Below, piece after piece: positions 7,742-15,724 of a DNA stretch of 42,820 bases. Below the pieces are notes generated by a model that had not been told where the DNA came from, searched no databases, and worked only from the letters and a program-made list of their open reading frames with translations. The position numbers and the translations under genes were made by a program. The stretch comes from Bacteroidales bacterium (GTDB taxonomy: Bacteria; Bacteroidota; Bacteroidia; Bacteroidales; UBA932), in the NCBI GenBank assembly GCA_015060255.1, contig SUYV01000017.1, positions 1-42,820 on the forward strand. The letters are read 5' to 3'. How positions within the stretch are numbered: the stretch's first letter is position 1; the number at the start of each line of letters is the position of its first letter.

Positions 7742-9202
7742 ATGATAAAGATACAGGCAAAGAAGCATGACAATTTTTCCGTTGAATTCAAGTTCGGATT
7801 CAACTGTACCAACGACGGAGTCCGCGATGACTTTTCGGTCAACGCGTGGATGTTCGTGCCTAACAGCTTGGATATCAACGAAGAAGTCTATGGCAAGAAA
7901 CAGTTCTATCGTGACATCAAATCCAATGTAAGGCTCATCACGCCGTCCTATCTTCTGCGCGAGATTGCAGCAGATGACTCCAAGCCGCTGTCATTGCTGA
8001 AGACTGCCATGGAAAAGCTGGCGGTGTCTCAGAGGGAATCATATAAGTCTGAGTATGAGTACCATCTGAAGATGTTTGCCGCCATCTTCAAAAGTGCCAT
8101 TCGCAATCAGGCTACCCATCTTCGAAATGCCCGGTCCCTTGCCGATGCATCGTATCTCGTAGATGAATATCTTGTCAATTCTGAAGTCATCCTGAAGAAG
8201 TTCCGTGCGTTGTATGCCATAATAGACGTTCCGTCAGTGTCTGACCAGACCAGGAGCTACTTCCGTCTATGTGATGAGTTCATCACCCATATAGTTGAAA
8301 TCCAGACCATAAGGATCGTTCGTAGGATAGATGCTTCTGCACAGACTCCTGAAGAACTTGCCCTGAGGGAAAGATTTGCACAGACTGTCATGGCTCAGCG
8401 AGAGTATAAGAAACGTATGGGCTATGATGTCCTCAATGGAGAGGTGAACCATGACAGGCGTCTGGTCCATCATCGTGGAATGCTGAAGAAATTCATCGAG
8501 AGCGACCTTTACATCAACCTTCATAAGAAGAAGGACGGAGTCGCGGTAGAGCAGATCCTGTACAGTATCGCTGCTGGAGTTGCGATGATATTTGCTACCG
8601 GCGTAGCATGGTACACCCAGATGAAATATGGCAACATCACATGGCCCCTCTTCGTCGTCCTCGTGATAAGCTATATGCTCAAGGACCGTATCAAGGAACT
8701 GATGAGATATTACTTCGCCCATAAGCTTGGAAACAAATATTTTGACAAGAAGGCTGTGATTTCCATCGGAGACCGGAGAGTCGGAGTGCTGAAGGAGGGG
8801 TTTGACATCATCTCATACGACCGTATGCCGCAGGAGGTCAAGGATATGCGTGAAAAGTCCTCGTCGATAGCGGATGAGACGCGGATATTTGAAGAGAAGA
8901 TACTTCTGTATCGTAAGCATCTTACCATTGATGACAAGGCCCTGCAGGGAAATGCAGATTATCCGTTGGATGGCATCAATGAGATCATGCGTCTGCATCT
9001 TACGAGATTTGCCCAGAAGATGGACAACCCGACAGTTCCGATAGATACCTTTGATGCAGATGGCAATGTCATTACAATCCAGGTTCAGAAGAGCTATTAT
9101 ATCAATATAGTGTTCCAGCTGCAGCATGATGCCAAGGTGGAATATCACCACTTCAGAATCACTATGACCAGAGATGGAGTGCTGCATGTTGTTGAAATGT
9201 AG
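7742..9202 (+). CDS. uncharacterised two-TM protein
   Basis: 486 residues; I do not recognise the family. The N-terminal 265 residues are soluble and helical, starting with a beta-rich FSVEFKFGFNC segment and a DDFSVNAWMFVP motif. Two TM helices follow (about 271-291 and 297-314), with a short loop between them. The C-terminal 170 residues are soluble, basic first (LKDRIKELMRYYFAHKLG) and ending in beta strands. Both soluble parts are therefore likely cytoplasmic. It begins 46 bp after the carrier gene, with a short GAGGAGCGAAGCGACGTGAGG repeat-like piece between them. A hairpin terminator follows at 9224. Its role in the locus is unknown. Confidence 0.7.
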   Translation: MIKIQAKKHDNFSVEFKFGFNCTNDGVRDDFSVNAWMFVPNSLDINEEVYGKKQFYRDIKSNVRLITPSYLLREIAADDSKPLSLLKTAMEKLAVSQRESYKSEYEYHLKMFAAIFKSAIRNQATHLRNARSLADASYLVDEYLVNSEVILKKFRALYAIIDVPSVSDQTRSYFRLCDEFITHIVEIQTIRIVRRIDASAQTPEELALRERFAQTVMAQREYKKRMGYDVLNGEVNHDRRLVHHRGMLKKFIESDLYINLHKKKDGVAVEQILYSIAAGVAMIFATGVAWYTQMKYGNITWPLFVVLVISYMLKDRIKELMRYYFAHKLGNKYFDKKAVISIGDRRVGVLKEGFDIISYDRMPQEVKDMREKSSSIADETRIFEEKILLYRKHLTIDDKALQGNADYPLDGINEIMRLHLTRFAQKMDNPTVPIDTFDADGNVITIQVQKSYYINIVFQLQHDAKVEYHHFRITMTRDGVLHVVEM

Positions 9203-9223
9203 GTTTTACCATATAATTATAAG

Positions 9224-9266
9224 AAAAAATGCTTAAATTCGCCAAGTTGGAATTTAAGCATTTTTT
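9224..9266. terminator. perfect 17-bp hairpin with A/T tracts, abutting the next start codon
   Basis: Arms 9224-9240 (AAAAAATGCTTAAATTC) and 9250-9266 are exact complements around a 9-nt loop, giving a bidirectional-type intrinsic terminator. Its T tract ends only 2 bp before the ATG at 9269, an unusual position that would leave no room for an ordinary leader of the next gene. Confidence 0.85.
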
Positions 9267-9268
9267 AT

Positions 9269-11590
9269 ATGAAACTCTTAAGGAAAGATCGTGGTTACAA
9301 ATGGGGATTCAGCAATGTCGGAGGAGTCCCTCGCGTAAAGATTGCGTCAGGTGCGGATATCGCACATCTGTCGGAGCTTGATCCGAAGCTTTGGACAGTT
9401 CTGTCATGTCCTGTAAAAGGTCTTGAAATATCAGACAACAGTCTTAAGTATGTGGATGCCGACGGAGACGGCAGGATAAGGATAAATGATGTCGTTGCGA
9501 CGTCTGAATGGCTTACAGGAGTTCTTAAGGATCATGATCTGATCTTGAAGGGATCTGATTCGGTTGATATTTCTCAGATTAATGTCGAGACAGAAGAAGG
9601 GCGTAAATTATATGCTTCAGCAAAGCAGATTCTGAACAATCTGGGCAAGGATGGCGGTGTTGTCACTTTGGCAGATGCAACTGATGTTGCAGCAATTTTT
9701 GCAAAGACAAAATTCAACGGTGATGGCGTCATAATCGAGGATTCTGCTGATGATGCTGATGAAAAGGCAGCTATCGCTGCAGCAGTGTCTACTGTTGGAG
9801 GCGTAATGGACAGGAGTGGAGTGCTTGGTGTCGATGCTGCAAAGATCGAGGCGTTTTATGCGGCTCTTGCCGCGTATGTCGCATGGTGCGACGCTGCTGT
9901 CGAGGCTCCGTTCGGAGCTGATACAGATGCTGCTATCGCAGCTTATAATGCATTGGATGCCAAGATAAAGGACTTCTTTGTGCGTTCTAAGCTTGCAGCT
10001 TTCTCTCCTGACAGCACAGCATCTCTGGATGTACAGACATCTTATATCCAGGCCATCAGTGCTGACAACCTGACAGGAAAGACAGAAGAGATCGCCTCAT
10101 ATCCTATTGCAAGAGTTACCGGAAAGGTTGAGATAGATCTTGCCGAGCCTGTAAACCCTGCATGGGCATCACAGTTCGCTTTGCTCAAATCTGTAGCCCT
10201 CAAGGACAAGAAGGCGCTGACAGAAGAAGACTGGAATGCTGTAGGCGCTCAGTTTGCCGCATATACGGCATGGAAGAATGCCAAGGCTGGAGCAGAAGTG
10301 GAAGGGCTTGGTATCGATGCCATCCGTTCGTTCATCGCCCAGGATAAGAAAGCCGCTTTGCTGGAACTTGTGGCAAAGGATGCCGCTCTCGCAGAGGAGG
10401 CCGGCAACATAGAGTCAGTCAATAAGTTCCTGCATCTGATGCGTGACTTCTACAGACTCCTCAGGAACTTCGTCACTTTCTATGATTTCTATGACAGGGA
10501 TAAGAAGGTTTCCGCTATCTTCCAGTCCGGAACACTCATCATCGACCAGAGAGCATGCCGTTTCTGTATGAAGGTGCTGGATATGGCAAAGCATAATGCA
10601 ACTGCTGCTCCTAGCGGAATGTATCTGCTGTATTGTGATTGTACCACAAAGGCTAAGCCTGGTACGTTGCAGATTGTGGCAGCTATGACAGTTGGTGAAA
10701 TAGGTGATCTGTTCGTCGGCAAGAATGCTCTTTACTATGATAATGACGGAGTTGAATGGGATGCGGTAGTAACCAAGATAGTTGACAATCCTGTAAGCGT
10801 CGGTCAGGCGTTCTGGTCTCCATATCGCAGGATGGCAACGACCATCGAGAACCTCATCAGCAAGAAGGCTGCTGAGAAGGATGCCAAGATGATGGAAAAG
10901 GCGAATGCCCAGATCAATTCGGCTCCTGACGCTTTGGCCAAGCCGGCAGCTCCCGCTGATGCAGCGGCACCTGCCGATCCGGCTGCTGCTCCGGCCGCTC
11001 CTGCAGCAAAACCGCCGTTCGATATCGCAAAATTTGCCGGAATATTCGCAGCCATAGGTATGGCTCTCGGTATGATAGGCTCGGCTCTCGTTGCGCTCTT
11101 TACCGGACTTGCAGCTCTCAAGTGGTGGCAGCTGCTGATGGTCTTTGTAGGATTGATGCTCATGATTTCAGGACCTTCCATGGTTCTTGCATGGCTGAAG
11201 CTCCGCAGACGTAGCATCACACCTCTGCTCAATGCAAACGGTTGGGCGATAAATGCTTCATCCAAGATCAGCATACCGTTCGGTGAGACCCTTACAGATA
11301 TGGCCAAGTTCCCTAAGGCTAAGCTTAAGGATCCTTTTGCCAGGAAGATGGCAGCATGGAAGAAGTGGTGCATAGCCCTGTTCTGTGTCGCTGTTGTATT
11401 CGTCGGCCTGTGGATGTTCAATCTGCTTGCCAAGATTGGCCTGCCTTCGCCACTTGATTGCTATAAAGAAAAGGCGAAAGTTGAGTCAGTGGAGGTAGAT
11501 GAGACTGTAGAGGTAGATGAGACTGTAGAGGCTCCTGAAGGTGAGGGAGACGTCGTTTCGGCTGGTGATGCTCCAGGTGAAACTATCTAA
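9269..11590 (+). CDS. large uncharacterised membrane protein with EF-hand-like loop
   Basis: 773 residues; family not named with confidence. Near the N-terminus there is a conserved-looking VPRVKIASGADIAHLSELD segment, then a calcium-binding-type loop DADGDGRIRINDV (63-75). A long Ala-rich helical soluble region follows to about residue 555, then a Pro/Ala low-complexity linker (KPAAPADAAAPADPAA-type), then three or four TM helices (FAGIFAAIGMALGMIGSALV, WWQLLMVFVGLMLMISGP, and WCIALFCVAVVFVGLWMFNL). The tail is acidic with two copies of VEVDETVE. The start codon directly follows a terminator-like hairpin. Residue composition and the linker suggest a membrane-anchored scaffold; no catalytic motif was seen. 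Confidence 0.7.
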   Translation: MKLLRKDRGYKWGFSNVGGVPRVKIASGADIAHLSELDPKLWTVLSCPVKGLEISDNSLKYVDADGDGRIRINDVVATSEWLTGVLKDHDLILKGSDSVDISQINVETEEGRKLYASAKQILNNLGKDGGVVTLADATDVAAIFAKTKFNGDGVIIEDSADDADEKAAIAAAVSTVGGVMDRSGVLGVDAAKIEAFYAALAAYVAWCDAAVEAPFGADTDAAIAAYNALDAKIKDFFVRSKLAAFSPDSTASLDVQTSYIQAISADNLTGKTEEIASYPIARVTGKVEIDLAEPVNPAWASQFALLKSVALKDKKALTEEDWNAVGAQFAAYTAWKNAKAGAEVEGLGIDAIRSFIAQDKKAALLELVAKDAALAEEAGNIESVNKFLHLMRDFYRLLRNFVTFYDFYDRDKKVSAIFQSGTLIIDQRACRFCMKVLDMAKHNATAAPSGMYLLYCDCTTKAKPGTLQIVAAMTVGEIGDLFVGKNALYYDNDGVEWDAVVTKIVDNPVSVGQAFWSPYRRMATTIENLISKKAAEKDAKMMEKANAQINSAPDALAKPAAPADAAAPADPAAAPAAPAAKPPFDIAKFAGIFAAIGMALGMIGSALVALFTGLAALKWWQLLMVFVGLMLMISGPSMVLAWLKLRRRSITPLLNANGWAINASSKISIPFGETLTDMAKFPKAKLKDPFARKMAAWKKWCIALFCVAVVFVGLWMFNLLAKIGLPSPLDCYKEKAKVESVEVDETVEVDETVEAPEGEGDVVSAGDAPGETI

Positions 11591-11619
11591 TAGATGTTAA
11601 ATTCTTAACTCATAATATT

Positions 11620-13212
11620 ATGAATATCTTTAAAAATTGTATGAAACTGGCAGCGGTCGTTGCTGCAGTTATGTTCATCTCTGCTTGTGGAGGTGGCGAC
11701 AAGAAGAATGTAATGGTTACACAGGCGTCTGAAGGTAATATGGTTCCAAGTGGCGCGTTTATGGCGGTTAAGCTCAGCCCGGAGCAGCTTTGGAACAAGG
11801 CTTTTGGGGATAAGTATTCATCAGCATCTATGATGATGCTTCAGTATAAAGAGGATTTGAACTACAGTCTATATAAAATGGGTGAACTGGGAGATAAATT
11901 CGCTGATATTCTTGAGGATCCTGCAAAGTCCGGTGTATCTATGAAGAAGCCGATTGTTCTCTCGATTGCAGACAAATCGCCAGATCTGGGATTCGGTGAT
12001 GATGCACCTTTTGACGAGATCTGTCTGGTTGCGATGCTTGATGATAGAGATGCATTTGCAGATGTAGTTGAGACTGTGAAGGATTTAGCTGATGAAAGGG
12101 GAGTATCATTCTCTAAAGATGTTGTAAATGATACATATACATACTATCAGTTGGATGCCAGGACAATGTATTTCGATATTGCAATTGCAGAAAATTCCGC
12201 AGTTGTACGTATCAGCATCAGTGATGGAGACGTGAAGACAAGCATGCTTGAACTTTTTGCTGATGATTCATCTGAAGGTAAGGAGGCATTCTGCAGATCG
12301 GCAAGCGATCTTGCGCTTTGGTTAGATATGGAAAATTTGATGGCGTTGATTGAATCTGCCGCTGATCTCGATCTGGATGAGGCTCCGGCTCAGCTTGCTG
12401 AAGCTATGGAACTCCTGAAGAAGTCTTCTATTGTTGCTGATCTTACTTTCAAGGATGGTGAGACCCTTATTCAGTTAGAGGTCTTCGGCTCAGAGGAAAT
12501 GAAGGCGAATGCCATGAAGTATAATGGGGAATCTACAGGCAGGTATTTCGAGTATATGCCTGACAATTCCGTTATGGTTGCCAATGTCGCCATGAAGGAT
12601 CTTGACGGGCTGATTGATGAGCTTAAGAAGGACAGCGATTTGAAATCTTACTTCAAGATGTTCGAGGCAGAGGGCATTGATGATGACTTCTACAAAGGTC
12701 TGCCTGGTCAGGTTACATTTGCCCTCTGTGCAGATGGCATCGATCAGCATGATGTTCCTGGTTTCTGTGTTGCTCTGGAGTGTGATGAGAATGTCTGGGC
12801 ATTCGTGGAAGAAAAACTGATGGATGTTGCAGAAAGCTTTGGCGAAAATACATATGTAATTGATGATCAGGTTCTTGTGTCATATGCCAATAATACGTTG
12901 ACTATTATCAACGATATTGCATATTCAAGTCTATATACTTATGGCTCTTTCGAGAATGATCCGTTGGCTGAAGATATCGCGAAAGGTGGTTTTGTGATCG
13001 ATATAGCTACTCTGCCAGGCAGTCTTCTTGATTCGTTTGCCTCGGATGAGGTTGCATATTACATGACAGGACGTGATCTTCTTGAGTATTTCAGCTCTGC
13101 TGTAATCACAGCTTCTGACGATCACATGTCTGCAACTATTACCCTGAATATGAATGACAGAAGGCATAATCTGCTTGAAAAGGTTTTGAATTTTGTTGCG
13201 GAAAACTACTAG
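11620..13212 (+). CDS. DUF4836-like lipoprotein
   Basis: 530 residues. A lipoprotein signal (FISACGGGDKK, Cys23) is followed by a region starting VPSGAFMAVKLSPEQLWNKAF, a pattern I associate with Bacteroidota DUF4836 lipoproteins, which have tandem alpha/beta repeats built on phrases such as MVANVAMKDLDGLIDELK and FVIDIATLPGSLLD. The protein is acidic with no catalytic signature. It is followed after 3 bp by the ABC ATPase gene, so the three genes probably form one operon. A substrate-handling or envelope quality-control role for the transporter pair is possible but not shown. Confidence 0.7.
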   Translation: MNIFKNCMKLAAVVAAVMFISACGGGDKKNVMVTQASEGNMVPSGAFMAVKLSPEQLWNKAFGDKYSSASMMMLQYKEDLNYSLYKMGELGDKFADILEDPAKSGVSMKKPIVLSIADKSPDLGFGDDAPFDEICLVAMLDDRDAFADVVETVKDLADERGVSFSKDVVNDTYTYYQLDARTMYFDIAIAENSAVVRISISDGDVKTSMLELFADDSSEGKEAFCRSASDLALWLDMENLMALIESAADLDLDEAPAQLAEAMELLKKSSIVADLTFKDGETLIQLEVFGSEEMKANAMKYNGESTGRYFEYMPDNSVMVANVAMKDLDGLIDELKKDSDLKSYFKMFEAEGIDDDFYKGLPGQVTFALCADGIDQHDVPGFCVALECDENVWAFVEEKLMDVAESFGENTYVIDDQVLVSYANNTLTIINDIAYSSLYTYGSFENDPLAEDIAKGGFVIDIATLPGSLLDSFASDEVAYYMTGRDLLEYFSSAVITASDDHMSATITLNMNDRRHNLLEKVLNFVAENY

Positions 13213-13215
13213 CAG

Positions 13216-13866
13216 ATGCATTCCATAAGATTAAAGGGTGTAATACCGAATGTCTTTAATAGTCTTGTGCCCACAGATCCGGTCTCGGATGTCTGGGGCA
13301 CAGACCTTTTATTTGAGAAAGGACAGACTTATCTTATAAAGGCAGCATCCGGACGTGGAAAGTCATCCCTTTGCAGCTATATATATGGTCTGCGTGATGA
13401 CTATGAGGGACAAATCACTTTTGATGACAAGCCTGTTCCCCCGGTAGATTCTTCAAAATGGAATGGTTTGAGACAAAACGAACTTGGGGTTCTTTTTCAG
13501 GATCTGAGACTTTTCGGAGATCTCACAGCTGTTGACAATGTCATGATCAAGGCATCGCTGACATCTTTCTGTGATGAAAAGAAGGCTGTAGAGATGCTTT
13601 GTGAACTAGGTCTGTCAGACAGGCTTGACAGGCCTGTACGCCTTCTGTCGTTCGGCCAGCAGCAGCGTGTTGCGTTTGTCAGGATGCTTTGCCAGAAGGC
13701 AGATTTCTGGCTTCTGGATGAACCGGTCAGTCATCTGGATTCGGCAAATGCTGCCATAATGGTACAGATGCTGGAAAATGAAATACATCAGTCCGGAACT
13801 GGGCTGATAGTTACTACTATAGGACATGACCTTCCGTACGGTTATGATAAAGTGTTGATGCTATGA
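13216..13866 (+). CDS. ABC transporter ATP-binding protein (LolD/MacB-type)
   Basis: 216 residues. Walker A is SGRGKSS (around 45-51), the signature is LSFGQQQR, Walker B is FWLLDEP and the H-loop is TTIGHDL, all in order. The N-terminus diverges from typical LolD proteins, with no obvious aromatic A-loop. The gene starts 3 bp after the lipoprotein stop and overlaps the permease start by 4 bp (ATGA), so ATPase and permease should be translationally coupled. Likely powers a mechanotransmission-type or lipoprotein-linked exporter rather than a substrate pump with many TMs. Confidence 0.88.
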   Translation: MHSIRLKGVIPNVFNSLVPTDPVSDVWGTDLLFEKGQTYLIKAASGRGKSSLCSYIYGLRDDYEGQITFDDKPVPPVDSSKWNGLRQNELGVLFQDLRLFGDLTAVDNVMIKASLTSFCDEKKAVEMLCELGLSDRLDRPVRLLSFGQQQRVAFVRMLCQKADFWLLDEPVSHLDSANAAIMVQMLENEIHQSGTGLIVTTIGHDLPYGYDKVLML

Positions 13867-15053
13867 GACTTTTATACAGACTATTAAGGAAAAACATAAG
13901 TTTCTGGCAGTTGACCGGATTTGCAGTTGCCAACCTGGTAGGAGCTGTAATCGTACTGTTTGGCATACAGGCCTATAAGGATGCTTCTTCAGTGATAAAG
14001 TCTCCGGACAGTGTTCTGGGCAACAATGTATTGGTACTGAGCAAGCCAGTGTCTTCTGTGACTACTCTCGCTGGAGCGCTCGGCGTCAGTGCACCTACAT
14101 TCTCAAAGTCGGAAATAAATGAGATCAGTGAAGTAGAAGGCGTTAATTCCGTTGCGAAGTTCCGTCTTGCGCAGTTTCCTGTATCTGGAGGTATCAGCTA
14201 TGCCGGTTTCAATCTTTCGACAGAGATGTTCGTAGAGTCAGTCCCGGATGAATATCTTGATGTGGATAAGCAGGAATGGAGTGCTGACGTTGATGGATAT
14301 GTTGTACCCGTCGTGATCCCAAGGACTTATATCAATTTCTATAATTATGGTTTTGCGGCTTCTCGAGGTACTCCCCAGATAAGTGAATCCATATTTGAAA
14401 TGGTTCCGTTCACTCTGGTTTTCAATGGTAGGGAGGGACGGAAAGTGTATAAGGGAAGGATCATCGGTCTTACCGACCGTATGAACTCCATCCTTGTCCC
14501 GGATGAGTTCCTCAAGGAAGCAAACCGTAGGTTTGCGGTGGAGAAGGAGAAGGATCCTACACGTGTCATTGTTGAGACCGGGTCAGCATCTCCTGAAGTG
14601 CTGATGGATTTCATCAACGAGAAGGAATATACTATTGAAGGTGGAGATAAGGATGCAGTGAGAATGCTGGCTATAGTGAGGACAATCATTTCTATAGTTG
14701 TAGCCTTAGGTCTGCTGGTGTCGTCTCTGGCATTCTTCCTCCTTCTTATATCGATTCTTCTGCTTATCGAGAAGAACCGCTACAAGAACGATACGCTCCA
14801 TCAGCTCGGTTATTCCGACAGGACGATTGCGCTTCCTTATCAGACTGTTGCACTCGGAGTTGACTTTGCAGTCTGGTTTGTGGCAGCCATTATAACGCTG
14901 CTGGTCTATCCTGTCGTCACGTCTCTTATGAAGACCATCAGTCCGGGCTTTGAATCGTCCGGACCGTGGCTGATAATCCTTTCGTCTTTGGGGTTGTTTG
15001 TGCTATTCTCGTTGATTCACATCATCCTCATAAGACGCAAGATAAGATCTTGA
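13863..15053 (+). CDS. FtsX/MacB-like ABC permease
   Basis: 396 residues. One TM helix near the N-terminus (about 17-37) is followed by a periplasmic domain of about 220 residues, then three TM helices (from IVRTIISIVVALGLLVSSLAF, and two more ending in LFSLIHIILIRRK). This 1+3 topology is that of FtsX/MacB/LolC-like permeases. Its start overlaps the ATPase stop. Together with the DUF4836-like lipoprotein it forms a three-gene set. The substrate is unknown. The stop lies 12 bp before the convergent ferritin gene. Confidence 0.85.
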   Translation: MRLLYRLLRKNISFWQLTGFAVANLVGAVIVLFGIQAYKDASSVIKSPDSVLGNNVLVLSKPVSSVTTLAGALGVSAPTFSKSEINEISEVEGVNSVAKFRLAQFPVSGGISYAGFNLSTEMFVESVPDEYLDVDKQEWSADVDGYVVPVVIPRTYINFYNYGFAASRGTPQISESIFEMVPFTLVFNGREGRKVYKGRIIGLTDRMNSILVPDEFLKEANRRFAVEKEKDPTRVIVETGSASPEVLMDFINEKEYTIEGGDKDAVRMLAIVRTIISIVVALGLLVSSLAFFLLLISILLLIEKNRYKNDTLHQLGYSDRTIALPYQTVALGVDFAVWFVAAIITLLVYPVVTSLMKTISPGFESSGPWLIILSSLGLFVLFSLIHIILIRRKIRS

Positions 15054-15065
15054 GCAGGGGGGAGG

Positions 15066-15548
15066 TCATTTACGCTTTCCTAGTTCCTTATCAAGGTATA
15101 GCAGACCTGCCTCACCTGTAGCCTTAAGCTTGTCGACGATGCCTCCGAAGAGCGTTTCCTCTTCGACCTGCTCGTCGACAAATACCCTGAAGAAATTTTC
15201 AGTCGCATAGTCCTGCTCCTCAATGGCATGCAGGACTATTTTGTCTATCATCTTGGAGACCATCTTCTCCTGACTGAGCGAGTGTTCGAACACTTCCAGC
15301 ACAGATCCCCATCCTTCCGGTACGAGGTTTATCATCTGAAGCTTCACCTGCCCGCCTCTTTCTGTCAGAAAATCCGCCATCCTCATGGCGTGCTCCCTTT
15401 CTTCTTCAGAGTGGAGTTTCATCCAGTGTCCGAATCCGTCCCATCCCTGATGTTTCAGGAAATATGCCATCTGGAGGTAGAGGTTCGATGACCACAGCTC
15501 GGCAGTGATCTGGTCGTTGATGACCTTTTGCAATTTACTTGTAATCAT
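15066..15548 (-). CDS. ftnA: ferritin (non-haem iron storage)
   Basis: 160 residues, a typical four-helix bacterial ferritin. Ferroxidase ligands are visible: E17 (ITAELWSS), E50 and H53 (SEEEREHAMRM), and the later FVDEQVEEE helix supplying Gln/Glu. No haem-binding Met as in bacterioferritin is evident. It stores iron as a 24-mer and detoxifies Fe(II). It lies downstream of hutI on the same strand, with 176 bp of hairpin-rich DNA between, so co-transcription with hutI is uncertain. Confidence 0.93.
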   Translation of the reverse strand: MITSKLQKVINDQITAELWSSNLYLQMAYFLKHQGWDGFGHWMKLHSEEEREHAMRMADFLTERGGQVKLQMINLVPEGWGSVLEVFEHSLSQEKMVSKMIDKIVLHAIEEQDYATENFFRVFVDEQVEEETLFGGIVDKLKATGEAGLLYLDKELGKRK

Positions 15549-15601
15549 GTCTATCTGTTTTAAAGTCCGACAGACCTATTGCAAGAGAAATGCCGTATTG
15601 T

Positions 15602-15684
15602 GCGCCACTGTTTTTTGTGGCGCGTAACTCGCTATGTAGCAACTCTTTAAATAGAGCTGCGTGCCGCCAAAAGGGAGCACGCAG
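15602..15684. repeat. two intergenic hairpins (GTGGCGC and GCGTGC families)
   Basis: GCGCCAC at 15602-15608 pairs with GTGGCGC at 15617-15623, and CTGCGTGC at 15657-15664 pairs with GCACGCAG at 15677-15684 around a CGCCAAAAGGGA loop. Relatives of the second hairpin occur at 25035-25058 and 32513-32546. Confidence 0.7.
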
Positions 15685-15724
15685 TGTTCGGTAAAGTGTT
15701 GCTGGTCAGTGGATTGTGCGCCAC

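Noticed and set aside
10804..11433. 209-residue antisense frame inside the 773-residue protein gene
   Set aside because: Composition mirrors the Ala/Pro-rich coding strand; no independent start signals or motifs.
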